Made by a program: the position numbers and the translations under genes. Under the pieces are notes generated by a model. That model saw only the letters and a program-made list of their open reading frames with translations. It was not told the origin of the DNA and searched no databases. 64,000 nucleotides of DNA. Origin: Arthrobacter sp. NicSoilB8. GTDB lineage: Bacteria; Actinomycetota; Actinomycetes; Actinomycetales; Micrococcaceae. Location of the stretch: positions 372,001 to 436,000 of the forward strand of contig NZ_AP024655.1 in assembly GCF_019977355.1 (NCBI RefSeq). Direction: 5' to 3'. Positions 1 through 8,697 of the stretch are shown here, piece after piece; position 1 is the stretch's first letter; every line of letters starts with the position of its first letter.

Positions 1-804
1 GGCCAGCCCCGGCCCGGCCTCCACAACGTGCTCCTGAAGGCCGTTGAAGTCCAGCGGCCGCTGGTTCTGGCCAACATCCGCAGGCTCCAGCGCAGGCACC
101 CGGACGCCTCGGCTGCGCAGCTGGCCGCCATCCTGGAACGCGACTACCTGCTGGCCGTCACCGGCGGCGGGGCGCTGGTGGGCGGGGCGGCTGTGATTCC
201 GGGCGTCGGAACCGCGGCGGCGCTGGGCCTTTCGGCGGCCGCGGCGGTCGGGTTCCTCGAAGCCACGGCACTGTTCTCCACCTCGCTGGCGGAACTGCAC
301 GGCGTGCGGATGGTGGATCCGGACCGGGCCAGCACGCTGGTCATGGCGATCATGCTGGGCGAGGAAGGCACTGAGCTGCTGAGCTCGCTGAGCGGGCAGG
401 CCCTGGGCCGCGGCAAGGGGCCGTCCCAGGCCTGGACCGCGGCCTTCACCCGCCGCGTCCCCCTTGCCGGCTTCGGCGCGGTGCGCGCCAAGATCCAGAC
501 GATGTTCCTCCGGACCCTGCTGAAAAAGCAGGGCACGGCCTGGTTGGGCCGTGCCCTGCCGTTCGGCATCGGCGCCGTCGTTGGCGGCGTCGGCAACCGG
601 CTGATGGCCCGCGCGGTCGTGGCGAACGCCAAGGAAGCATTCGGGCCCATCCCGGACACGATTCCGGGAGAGCTTCAGGCCCTCGCGGACACCACCGGCC
701 CGGCCGCGCTCCACGACACCGCACCGGACCTTTCCCTGGAGCCGCCCGCGGACCGCGGCGGCTCCAAGACATCAACGAAGGACGGCGGCACGTTTTGGAT
801 CTGA
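1..804 (+). CDS. Conserved membrane protein of unknown function, probably 5'-truncated
   Basis: The frame stays open to the window edge. The first in-frame start is a GTG at 28 without a visible Shine-Dalgarno sequence, so the true start probably lies upstream. From that GTG the protein has about 258 residues. A Gly/Ala-rich hydrophobic stretch at roughly residues 43-90 could form two membrane segments (it contains a GxGTAAALGLS-type turn), and a second hydrophobic stretch lies near 172-195. The C-terminal 40 residues are polar and probably disordered. The layout recalls EcsC-like proteins, but I cannot assign it firmly. Its stop overlaps the next gene by about 10 bases, which suggests co-transcription with pxpA. 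No function is proposed. Confidence 0.65.
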   Translation, partial: GQPRPGLHNVLLKAVEVQRPLVLANIRRLQRRHPDASAAQLAAILERDYLLAVTGGGALVGGAAVIPGVGTAAALGLSAAAAVGFLEATALFSTSLAELHGVRMVDPDRASTLVMAIMLGEEGTELLSSLSGQALGRGKGPSQAWTAAFTRRVPLAGFGAVRAKIQTMFLRTLLKKQGTAWLGRALPFGIGAVVGGVGNRLMARAVVANAKEAFGPIPDTIPGELQALADTTGPAALHDTAPDLSLEPPADRGGSKTSTKDGGTFWI

Positions 805-1544
805 ACGCTGATTTGGGGGAGTCCTTCGGGACGTGGACCTTGGGCGACGACGCCGCCATGTTCCCGCTCGTCACGAGCGCGAGCGTGGCCTGCGGGCTGC
901 ACGCCGGCGACCCCGTGACCATGCTGGACACCTGCCGGGCGGCGTACGAACTCGACGTCAGGGTCGGCGCCCACCTCGGCTACCCGGACCTCGCCGGGTT
1001 CGGCCTCCGCGCGCTGGACATGACCTTCGATGATCTCTTCGGCGCCGTGCTCTACCAGCTTGGCGCGCTCGACGGCGTCGCCCATGCCGTGGGTGCCTCG
1101 GTGGATTACGTCAAGTTGCACGGGGCGCTCTACGACCGCACCGTGCGCGACGCCGAGCAGGCCTCCGCCGTGGTCGCCGCCATCCAGGCCTACGACCCGG
1201 GGCTTCCCGTGCTGGGTTTCCCCGGCTCAGCCCTGCTGGGGATCGCCCAGGAAGCCGGGCATCCTGTCTTCGCCGAAGCCTTCGCCGACCGCGCCTATCT
1301 CCCGGACGGCACCCTCGTGCCGCGCTCGCAGGACGGTGCCGTGCTGCACGACGCCGGTCAGATCGCCGAGCGCGCGGTGCGGCTTGCCACGAAGGGCGAG
1401 GTTGAGGCGGTCGACGGCACTGTGCTCCGGATCGAGCCGCACTCGCTGTGCCTCCACGGGGACACACCCGGGTCCATTGCCACGGCCACCGCGATCCGTG
1501 CGGCCCTGGAGGCCGCCGGCGTCGAGCTGGAAAGTTTCGCCTGA
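795..1544 (+). CDS. pxpA: 5-oxoprolinase subunit A (LamB/YcsF family)
   Basis: This 249-residue protein opens with MDLNADLGES, the family hallmark, and keeps the conserved His/Asp motifs HAGDP, VGAHLGYPD, VKLHGALYD and CLHGDTPGS. In characterised bacteria PxpA works with PxpB and PxpC to hydrolyse 5-oxoproline (pyroglutamate) to glutamate with ATP in the cytoplasm. The start is a TTG at 795 preceded by GAAGGA at 777-782, chosen because it begins exactly at the conserved N-terminus. It overlaps the 3' end of the upstream membrane-protein gene. No pxpB or pxpC is adjacent, which is unusual because the three are normally together. The family assignment is secure, the reaction is inferred. Confidence 0.88.
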   Translation: MDLNADLGESFGTWTLGDDAAMFPLVTSASVACGLHAGDPVTMLDTCRAAYELDVRVGAHLGYPDLAGFGLRALDMTFDDLFGAVLYQLGALDGVAHAVGASVDYVKLHGALYDRTVRDAEQASAVVAAIQAYDPGLPVLGFPGSALLGIAQEAGHPVFAEAFADRAYLPDGTLVPRSQDGAVLHDAGQIAERAVRLATKGEVEAVDGTVLRIEPHSLCLHGDTPGSIATATAIRAALEAAGVELESFA

Positions 1545-1562
1545 GCTGAGCTGGGCTGAGCT

Positions 1563-1604
1563 GAGCCCTGAGCCCTGAGCCCTGAGCCCTGAGCCCTGAG
1601 CCCC
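1563..1604. repeat. 7-bp tandem repeat (GAGCCCT)n after pxpA
   Basis: Five perfect copies of GAGCCCT run from 1563 to 1597, followed by a degenerate sixth copy. Just before them, from 1541, are loose GAGCT/GGCTGAGCT copies that begin in the pxpA stop region. The repeat lies in the 166-bp gap between pxpA and narG. No role is evident. It is one of several short tandem repeats in this window. Confidence 0.85.
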
Positions 1605-1661
1605 AAGCCCCGGGCCTGAAAACCGAGCCCCGGCCGGGCACTCCCTTGCCGGGTTCGCCCA

Positions 1662-1675
1662 GTGTCCTAAGGCCC
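1662..1675 (-). promoter_or_regulatory. Candidate DosR/DevR-like box upstream of narG
   Basis: On the minus strand the 14-mer reads GGGCCTTAGGACAC and matches about 10 of 14 positions of the actinobacterial dormancy-regulator palindrome GGGACTWWAGTCCC. It lies 36-49 bp before the narG start. Nitrate-respiration genes belong to DosR-type regulons in other actinobacteria. The match is moderate and the region is GC-rich, so chance resemblance is possible. Confidence 0.35.
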
Positions 1676-1710
1676 TATCCGGCCCGGAAAGTGCCCCATA
1701 GCTTGAGGGC

Positions 1711-4700
1711 ATGACTGCCGGAGGCGCCGCGGGGTTGGACGGACCCGCCTCGGATGCAATGTTGAAGCTGGGCCGATTCTTCACGAAATGGGACCAAACC
1801 GACGACGGCAGGGCGGTGTTCCGGGAGGGCGGCCGCAAGGGCGACATCTTCTACCGGGACCGCTGGAGCCACGACAAGGTGGTCCGGTCCACACACGGGG
1901 TGAACTGCACCGGTTCCTGCTCCTGGAAGGTGTACGTCAAGGACGGCATCATCACCTGGGAATCCCAGCAGACCGACTACCCCTCGGTGGGCCCGGACAG
2001 CCCGGAATACGAACCGCGGGGCTGCCCGCGCGGGGCGGCGTTCTCCTGGTACACCTATTCACCCACCCGGGTGCGCTTCCCGTATGCGCGCGGAGTCCTG
2101 GTTGAGATGTACCGCGAGGCCAAGGCCCGGCTTGGGGACCCGGTGCTGGCCTTCGCCGACGTCGTGGGGGACCCGGAACGGCGCCGCCGCTACCAGCAGG
2201 CCCGCGGCAAGGGCGGCCTGGTGCGGGTGTCCTGGCAGGAAGCGACCGAGATCGCGGCCGCCGCCCACGTGAACACCATCAAGGCCTACGGCCCGGACCG
2301 CTGCGCCGGCTTCTCGCCGATCCCCGCGATGTCCATGGTCTCGCACGCGGTCGGGACCCGCTTCATCCAGCTGATCGGCGGGGTGATGACGTCCTTCTAC
2401 GACTGGTACGCGGACCTGCCCGTGGCCAGCCCGCAGGTCTTCGGGGACCAGACCGACGTCCCGGAATCCGGCGACTGGTGGGACGCCAGCTACCTGATGA
2501 TGTGGGGTTCCAACGTCCCCGTCACCCGGACCCCGGATGCGCACTGGATGGCCGAGGTGCGGTACCGCGGCACCAAGGTGGTCACCGTCAGTCCGGACTA
2601 CGCGGACAACACGAAGTTCGCCGACGAGTGGCTCCCCGCCCAGGCCGGAACGGACGCCGCGCTGGCCATGGCGATGGGGCACGTCATGCTCAAGGAATTC
2701 TTCGTCGAGCGCGAGGTCCCGTTCTTCTCCGACTACGTCCGCCAATACACGGACCTGCCGTTCCTGGTCCGGCTGGAACGGCGCGACGACGGCTCCCTCA
2801 CCCCGTCCAAGTTCCTCACCGCCAAAGACCTCCCGGCCGAGTCCCTGGCTGAGGACGCGGCGTTCCGCACCGTGCTGTTCGACAAGAAGGCCGGGCGCCC
2901 GGCCGTGCCCAACGGCTCCATGGGGTTCCGCTATTCGGGCAGCGGCGAGGGCAAATGGAACCTGGACCTCGAAGGGATCGAACCTGCGCTGTCGCTGCGC
3001 GAGGTCTCCGCGGCCAGCGCCGAGATTCTGCTCCCCTGCTTCGAGCAGGCGGACGGCACCGGCAGCGTGCTCCGGCGCGGGGTGCCCGTCATCGAGGTGG
3101 AGGGCCAGCTGGTCACCACCGTGTTCGACCTCATGCTGGCCCAGTACGGTGTGGGCCGCGAAGGGCTCCCGGGGGAATGGTCCGTGGGCTACGAAGACGC
3201 CGCGACGCCCTACACCCCCGCCTGGCAGGAGGAGATCACCTCTGTTCCCGCGCAGGCATGCATCCGGGTGGCGCGGGAGTTCGCCCGGAACGCCGAGGAG
3301 TCCAAGGGCCGTTCCATGATCATCATGGGCGCCGGGATCTGCCAGTGGTTCCACGGCGACACCACCTACCGGGCGGTCCTGGCACTCGTGATGCTGACCG
3401 GCTGCATGGGCCGCAACGGCGGCGGCTGGGCGCACTACGTGGGGCAGGAAAAGACCCGGCCGGCCACCGGCTGGGTGTCGCTGGCCAACGCCCTGGACTG
3501 GGCCCGCCCGCCGCGGACCATGATCGGCACGGGCTACTGGTACATGCACACGGACCAGTGGCGGCAGGACGGCTACTCCGCGGACGCGCTCAAGTCGCCG
3601 CTGTCCACCGGGGCCCTGGACGGCATGCACACCGCGGACGCGCTGGCCCAGTCGGCCCGGCTCGGCTGGATGCCGTTCTACCCGCAGTTCGACCGCAACC
3701 CGCTGGACCTCGCCGACGAGGCGGAGGCCGCCGTCGCCGCCGGAACCGCGGAAGACACCCCCAGCTACATCGCGGACGCGCTCAAGAACCGCACCCTGAA
3801 CCCCGCCATCGAGGATGTGGACGCCCCGGAAAACTGGCCGCGGACCCTCGTGCTGTGGCGCTCCAACCTGTTCGGCTCCTCGGCCAAGGGCAACGAGTAC
3901 TTCCTGCGGAACCTGCTGGGCACCCACAACAATGTCCTGGGCCCGGACCACGCCGAGGGCCTCAAGCCCCGGGACGTGAAATGGCACGAGCAGGCGCCGG
4001 AAGGAAAACTGGACCTGCTGGTCTCCGCCGACTTCCGGATGACCTCCACCACCCTGCTCTCCGACGTCGTGTTCCCGGCCGCCACCTGGTACGAGAAGCA
4101 CGACCTGTCCTCCACCGACATGCACCCGTTTGTGCACGCCTTCAGCCCCGCGATCGACCCGCCGTGGGAGACCAAAACCGACTTCGACATGTTCCACCTG
4201 CTGGCCCAGGAGTTCTCCCGGCAGGCGAAAACGCACCTGGGCGTCCGCCGCGACCTGGTCAGCGTCCCGCTGCAGCACGACACCCCCGGCCAGCTCGCCC
4301 AGCCCGGCGGGATCGTGCGTGACTGGCGGGACACGTCCATCCCCGCGGTGCCGGGACAGAACATGCCCATCTTTTCCGTGGTGGAGCGGGACTACACGGC
4401 CATCGCGGACAAGCTGGCCGCCGTCGGGCCGCTGGCCGACAAGCTGGGCTTCACGGTCAAGAACGTCACCTATAAACTCGCCGGCCCGCTGGACCGGCTC
4501 AGCCGTTCCAACGGCGTGATGCTCGGCGGCGCCGCGGACGGCCGACCCGCGATCGATACCGACGCGAAAATGGCCGAGGCCATCCTGGCGTTCTCCGGCA
4601 CCACCAACGGCGCGCTGTCCGTCCAGGGCTTCAAGGACCTGGAAGTCCGCACCGGCCGGAAGCTGGCGGACCTCTCCGAGGGCTCCGAGGAAAAATTCAT

Positions 4701-5421
4701 TACCTTCGCCCAGACCCAGGCCGGGCCGGTACCGGTCATCACCTCGCCGGAGTGGTCCGGCTCCGAAACGGGAGGCCGGCGCTACGCCCCCTTCACCATC
4801 AACGTGGAGCGGCTCAAGCCGTGGCACACCCTGACCGGGCGGATGCATTTCTTCCTTGACCACGACTGGATGATCGACATCGGCGAGCCGCTGCCGATCT
4901 ACCGGCCGCCGCTGGACATGCACCGGCTCTTCGGCGAACCCAAACTCGGCGGGGACGGGCAGCTGGAGGTGGTGGTCCGCTACCTGACGCCGCACTCCAA
5001 ATGGTCCATCCACTCCGAGTACCAGGACAACCTGCTGATGCTCTCGCTGTCCCGCGGCGGTCCGACGGTCTGGATGAGCCCCGCTGACGCCGACGCCATC
5101 AAGGTCAGGGACAACGACTGGGTGGAATGCCTGAACACCAACGGCGTCCTGGTGGCCCGGGCGATCGTCAGCCACCGGATGCCGGCCGGCGTGGTCTACG
5201 TCCACCACGCGCAGGAACGCACCATCGACGTGCCGAAGTCGGAGGCGACAGGCCGGCGCGGCGGCATCCACAACTCCGTCACCCGCCTGCTGGTCAAACC
5301 CTCGCACCTGATCGGCGGCTACGCCCAGCTGGCCTACGCGTTCAACTACCTTGGCCCCACCGGAAACCAGCGCGACATGGTTGCCACCGTCCGCCGTCGT
5401 TCCCAGGAGGTGCAGTACTGA
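1711..5421 (+). CDS. narG: Respiratory nitrate reductase, alpha (molybdopterin) subunit
   Basis: At 1236 residues this matches the usual NarG length (E. coli about 1247). It reduces nitrate to nitrite at a bis-MGD molybdenum centre on the cytoplasmic face of the membrane, using electrons from NarH. Near the N-terminus, H62, C66 and C70 in the HGVNCTGSC motif, plus a later cysteine in RGCPRGA, match the unusual FS0 4Fe-4S cluster ligands. The YDWYADLP motif near residues 230-237 holds the aspartate expected to bind molybdenum. The TDVPES and TRTPDAHW motifs are also intact. It is the first gene of narGHJI and its stop shares one base with the narH start (TGATG). Confidence 0.97.
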   Translation: MTAGGAAGLDGPASDAMLKLGRFFTKWDQTDDGRAVFREGGRKGDIFYRDRWSHDKVVRSTHGVNCTGSCSWKVYVKDGIITWESQQTDYPSVGPDSPEYEPRGCPRGAAFSWYTYSPTRVRFPYARGVLVEMYREAKARLGDPVLAFADVVGDPERRRRYQQARGKGGLVRVSWQEATEIAAAAHVNTIKAYGPDRCAGFSPIPAMSMVSHAVGTRFIQLIGGVMTSFYDWYADLPVASPQVFGDQTDVPESGDWWDASYLMMWGSNVPVTRTPDAHWMAEVRYRGTKVVTVSPDYADNTKFADEWLPAQAGTDAALAMAMGHVMLKEFFVEREVPFFSDYVRQYTDLPFLVRLERRDDGSLTPSKFLTAKDLPAESLAEDAAFRTVLFDKKAGRPAVPNGSMGFRYSGSGEGKWNLDLEGIEPALSLREVSAASAEILLPCFEQADGTGSVLRRGVPVIEVEGQLVTTVFDLMLAQYGVGREGLPGEWSVGYEDAATPYTPAWQEEITSVPAQACIRVAREFARNAEESKGRSMIIMGAGICQWFHGDTTYRAVLALVMLTGCMGRNGGGWAHYVGQEKTRPATGWVSLANALDWARPPRTMIGTGYWYMHTDQWRQDGYSADALKSPLSTGALDGMHTADALAQSARLGWMPFYPQFDRNPLDLADEAEAAVAAGTAEDTPSYIADALKNRTLNPAIEDVDAPENWPRTLVLWRSNLFGSSAKGNEYFLRNLLGTHNNVLGPDHAEGLKPRDVKWHEQAPEGKLDLLVSADFRMTSTTLLSDVVFPAATWYEKHDLSSTDMHPFVHAFSPAIDPPWETKTDFDMFHLLAQEFSRQAKTHLGVRRDLVSVPLQHDTPGQLAQPGGIVRDWRDTSIPAVPGQNMPIFSVVERDYTAIADKLAAVGPLADKLGFTVKNVTYKLAGPLDRLSRSNGVMLGGAADGRPAIDTDAKMAEAILAFSGTTNGALSVQGFKDLEVRTGRKLADLSEGSEEKFITFAQTQAGPVPVITSPEWSGSETGGRRYAPFTINVERLKPWHTLTGRMHFFLDHDWMIDIGEPLPIYRPPLDMHRLFGEPKLGGDGQLEVVVRYLTPHSKWSIHSEYQDNLLMLSLSRGGPTVWMSPADADAIKVRDNDWVECLNTNGVLVARAIVSHRMPAGVVYVHHAQERTIDVPKSEATGRRGGIHNSVTRLLVKPSHLIGGYAQLAYAFNYLGPTGNQRDMVATVRRRSQEVQY

Positions 5422-7133
5422 TGCGTGTTATGGCTCAAATGGGCATGGTCATGAACCTGGACAAATGCATCGGCTGCCACACCTGTTCCGTGACCTGCAA
5501 ACAGGCCTGGACCAACCGTGCGGGCACCGAATATGTCTGGTTCAACAATGTCGAAACCCGCCCCGGGCAGGGGTACCCGCGCCGCTACGAGGACCAGGAC
5601 AAATGGCGGGGCGGCTGGGTGCTGAACAAGCGCGGCAAGCTGGTCCTCAAGGCCGGCGGCCGGGTCAAGAAGCTCTTCGGGATCTTCGCCAGCCCGGTCC
5701 AGCCCGAGCTCAAGGACTACTACGAGCCGTGGACCTATGACTACAAGACGCTCGTGGATGCGCCGCTGGGCGATGATTTCCCCGTGGCCCGGCCCAAGTC
5801 CCTAATCACCGGCGAGGACACCAAGATCACCTGGTCGGCGAACTGGGATGATGACCTGGGCGGCTCCGCCGAGAACGGCCACCTGGACCCGATCGTGGAG
5901 AAGGTCCGGCGGGACTCCGAGGACAAGATCAAGTTCGCCTACGAGCAGACCTTCATGTTCTACCTGCCGCGGATCTGCGAGCACTGCCTGAACCCGTCCT
6001 GCATGGCCTCCTGCCCCTCCGGTGCGATCTACAAGCGGGTGGAGGACGGGATCGTGCTGGTGGACCAGGACAAGTGCCGCGGCTGGCGGCAGTGCGTCAC
6101 GGGCTGCCCGTACAAGAAGATCTACTTCAACCACAAGACCGGGAAGGCCGAGAAGTGCACCTTCTGCTACCCGCGGGTGGAGGTGGGGCTGCCGACGGTC
6201 TGCTCGGAAACCTGTGTGGGCCGGCTGCGGTACCTGGGGTTGTTCCTGTACGACGCCGACGCCGTCACCGCGGCGGCCGCCGTTACCGACCCCCAGGAAC
6301 TCTACGACGCCCAGATGGATGTGCTGCTGGACCCGAACGACCCCGCCGTCCAGGCCGAGGCCCGGGCCCAGGGCATCCCGGAGGACTGGATCGACGCCGC
6401 CCGGCGCTCGCCGGTGTACGCCCTGGCCAAGGTCTACAAGGTCGCCCTGCCGCTGCACCCCGAATACCGGACGATGCCGATGGTCTGGTACGTGCCGCCG
6501 CTCTCACCCGTGGTGGACCTGCTGCGGGACCAGGGGCACGACGGCGAGGACGCCGGCAGCCTCTTCGGCGCCATTGACGCGCTGCGCATCCCGGTTGAAT
6601 ACCTCGCGGAGCTCTTCACCGCCGGGGACGCGGACCGGGTCACCGCCGTGCTGAAGAAACTCGCGGCGATGCGCTCCTATATGCGCGGCATCAACATGGG
6701 CAACGACCCCGACGATTCCATCCCCGAAGCCGTGGGCATGGACGGGCAGACCATGTACGAGATGTACCGGCTGATGGCGATCGCGAAGTACGAGGAGCGC
6801 TACGTCATCCCCAAAGCGCACGTGGAACAGGCCCATGACCTGGAGGAAATGGGCTGCTCGCTGGACTTCGACGGCGGCCCGGGGATGCAGGATTCCTCCC
6901 CCTTCGGCGAGGCCAGCGGCAGGCCCGTCCCGGTGGCAGTGGAAACCTTCAACGCACTCCGGGACCGGCAGACCTCCGGCGAGGCCCCCGGCGAAACAAC
7001 TCTCCGGGGACGGGTGAACCTGCTGAACTGGGACGGCACGGGGGCACCGCCGGGGCTTTTCCCGGAGAAGGCGGCCCTCCCCGGGACGCCGGCCGCACCC
7101 GCTCCTGCTCCCGGGCCGGGGGAGCAGCCGTGA
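5421..7133 (+). CDS. narH: Respiratory nitrate reductase, beta (iron-sulfur) subunit
   Basis: The start is the ATG at 5421 overlapping the narG stop, giving 570 residues; the frame continues upstream but is silent under narG. NarH carries electrons from the NarI haems to NarG through four Fe-S clusters. The cysteine groups are all present: CIGCHTCSVTCKQAW at the N-terminus, CEHCLNPSCMASCPSGA, CRGWRQCVTGCPYKK and CTFCYPR with a later CSETC. Tryptophan in CRGWRQC replaces a cysteine, as in E. coli NarH, which is the signature of the 3Fe-4S cluster. The protein is about 55 residues longer than E. coli NarH because of a Pro/Ala/Gly-rich C-terminal tail. Confidence 0.97.
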   Translation: MRVMAQMGMVMNLDKCIGCHTCSVTCKQAWTNRAGTEYVWFNNVETRPGQGYPRRYEDQDKWRGGWVLNKRGKLVLKAGGRVKKLFGIFASPVQPELKDYYEPWTYDYKTLVDAPLGDDFPVARPKSLITGEDTKITWSANWDDDLGGSAENGHLDPIVEKVRRDSEDKIKFAYEQTFMFYLPRICEHCLNPSCMASCPSGAIYKRVEDGIVLVDQDKCRGWRQCVTGCPYKKIYFNHKTGKAEKCTFCYPRVEVGLPTVCSETCVGRLRYLGLFLYDADAVTAAAAVTDPQELYDAQMDVLLDPNDPAVQAEARAQGIPEDWIDAARRSPVYALAKVYKVALPLHPEYRTMPMVWYVPPLSPVVDLLRDQGHDGEDAGSLFGAIDALRIPVEYLAELFTAGDADRVTAVLKKLAAMRSYMRGINMGNDPDDSIPEAVGMDGQTMYEMYRLMAIAKYEERYVIPKAHVEQAHDLEEMGCSLDFDGGPGMQDSSPFGEASGRPVPVAVETFNALRDRQTSGEAPGETTLRGRVNLLNWDGTGAPPGLFPEKAALPGTPAAPAPAPGPGEQP

Positions 7134-7750
7134 CCCGGCGCCAGCAGGTCATCTACCTCGCGGCGGCCTGGTGCCTGTCCTACCCCGACGAGGACCTGAT
7201 CGGCCGGGTGCCGCTCATGCGCGCCGCCCTCGGCGAGTTCCCCGGCGCCGTCGAGGACTTCCGGGAGGTGCTCGAGGCGCTGGAATCCACGCCGCCGATG
7301 GAGAGCCAGGCCCAGTACGTGCGCGAGTTCGACCTCGGCAAGCGCCACGCCCTGCACCTGTCCTACTGGACGGACGGGGACACCCGGCGCCGCGGCGAGG
7401 TCCTGGGCAACTTCAAGAAAACCTACCGGCAAAGCGACATTCTGGTGGACACGCACGGCGAACTGCCGGACTACCTTCCGATGGTCCTCGAATACGCCGC
7501 CGTGGTGGACCTCGCGGCCGGCCGCGGGCTCCTGACGCGCTTCCGGGCGAGCCTGGAAATGCTGCGCTTCGGGCTGCTCCGGGACGAGCTGCCGCACGCC
7601 CGGATCCTGCAGGCCGTCTGCGCCACGCTGCCCGGGAAATCCCCGGCGGATGAGCAGGCCGTCATGCGGATGGCCGGCTACGGCCCACCCACTGAGGCCG
7701 TAGGCCTGGACCCCTACGATCCGCGCCTGCTGCCCGTGAAGGGGGCCTGA
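7130..7750 (+). CDS. narJ: Nitrate reductase molybdenum cofactor assembly chaperone
   Basis: This is a 206-residue member of the NarJ/DmsD/TorD-like chaperone family. It is expected to bind apo-NarG in the cytoplasm and hold it for molybdenum-cofactor insertion before the NarGH complex docks on NarI. Family-typical features are the N-terminal helix containing AAWCLSYPDEDL, the YVREFDL/HALHLSYWTDGDTR segment and the helical LPDYLPMVLEY block. The GTG start at 7130 overlaps the narH stop by four bases (GTGA), indicating translational coupling. It contains no cofactor-binding cysteines, as expected for a chaperone. Confidence 0.95.
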   Translation: MTRRQQVIYLAAAWCLSYPDEDLIGRVPLMRAALGEFPGAVEDFREVLEALESTPPMESQAQYVREFDLGKRHALHLSYWTDGDTRRRGEVLGNFKKTYRQSDILVDTHGELPDYLPMVLEYAAVVDLAAGRGLLTRFRASLEMLRFGLLRDELPHARILQAVCATLPGKSPADEQAVMRMAGYGPPTEAVGLDPYDPRLLPVKGA

Positions 7751-7752
7751 CC

Positions 7753-8613
7753 ATGCTCGCATCGAGCCTGACCATGCTGGAAGCCGAGCCCGGATCCGCC
7801 GTCGACATCTCCGCTCTAGACATTTTGCTTTGGGGCGTGCTGCCCTACGTCATGGTGGTGGTCCTTGTCGGCGGACTGGTCTGGCGGTACAAATACGACC
7901 AGTTTGGCTGGACCACGCGGTCCTCCCAGCTCTACGAATCCAGACTGCTGAGGATCGCGTCCCCGCTGTTCCATTTCGGCCTGCTCGCCGTGATCGCCGG
8001 CCACTTCTTCGGCCTGGTCATTCCCATGGCGTGGACCCAGGCGGCCGGGATGAGCCAGGAGTTCTACCACTTCAACGCCCTGCTGGTCGGCGGGATCGCC
8101 GGTGTGGGAACGCTGGGCGGGATCCTCCTGCTGATCTACCGCCGCCGGACCACCGGCCCCGTCTTCATGGCCACCACAGGGAATGACAAGACCATGTACG
8201 TGGTGCTGACGGCGGCGATCGTCTTCGGGCTCTGGACCACGCTTGCCAGCGTCTTCGAGGGCGAGCACGGGCACAACTACCGCGAGACCGTGGCCCCGTG
8301 GTTCCGCTCCCTGTTCATCTTCCAGCCCGACATCACGGCCATGGCCGCGGCGCCTTTTTCCTTCCACCTGCACACCCTCGTGGGCATGGCGCTGTTCGTG
8401 ATCTGGCCCTTCACCCGGCTGGTCCACGCCTTCACGGCGCCGTTCCACTACCTCTTCCGTCCCTACATCGTCTACCGCTCCAGGGACCGGGACACCGGCG
8501 GGGCCGGGTCCAAAGGGACCGCCGGCACCGTCGGCGCCCGGAGCTCCACGGTGGCCACGCGGCGCGGCTGGTCCGCCGTCGGAACCCGGGACCGGGACAC
8601 CAGGAACCGGTGA
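7753..8613 (+). CDS. narI: Respiratory nitrate reductase, gamma (cytochrome b) subunit
   Basis: This 286-residue membrane protein has five predicted transmembrane helices. NarI oxidises menaquinol and passes electrons through two b haems to NarH. The axial histidines fit PLFHFG and AGHFFG in an early helix (H74 and H84) and FHLHTLVG plus RLVHAF in the last helix, the pattern of E. coli NarI. The start follows the narJ stop by two bases. A polar tail of about 50 residues after the last helix, containing two RDRDT segments, extends the protein beyond the usual size and is probably cytoplasmic and disordered. Confidence 0.95.
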   Translation: MLASSLTMLEAEPGSAVDISALDILLWGVLPYVMVVVLVGGLVWRYKYDQFGWTTRSSQLYESRLLRIASPLFHFGLLAVIAGHFFGLVIPMAWTQAAGMSQEFYHFNALLVGGIAGVGTLGGILLLIYRRRTTGPVFMATTGNDKTMYVVLTAAIVFGLWTTLASVFEGEHGHNYRETVAPWFRSLFIFQPDITAMAAAPFSFHLHTLVGMALFVIWPFTRLVHAFTAPFHYLFRPYIVYRSRDRDTGGAGSKGTAGTVGARSSTVATRRGWSAVGTRDRDTRNR

Positions 8614-8618
8614 GCTTC

Positions 8619-8683
8619 CTGAACTGGACATTGCTGAACTGGACATCGAACTGAGCGTTGCCGAACCAAGCGTTGCCGAACTG
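8619..8683. repeat. 15-bp-period tandem repeats between narI and narK
   Basis: CTGAACTGGACAT occurs at 8619 and again at 8634, and AGCGTTGCCGAAC occurs at 8654 and 8669, so both pairs have a period of 15 bp. The array fills the gap between narI and narK and ends next to the narK Shine-Dalgarno sequence. Function unknown. Confidence 0.75.
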
Positions 8684-8697
8684 AAAAGGAGACCACC

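Noticed and set aside
2059..5307. Very long open frame on the minus strand opposite narG
   Set aside because: It is a codon-bias shadow: high GC at third positions keeps the opposite frame open, and its product has no recognisable motifs, whereas the plus-strand frame encodes all NarG signatures.
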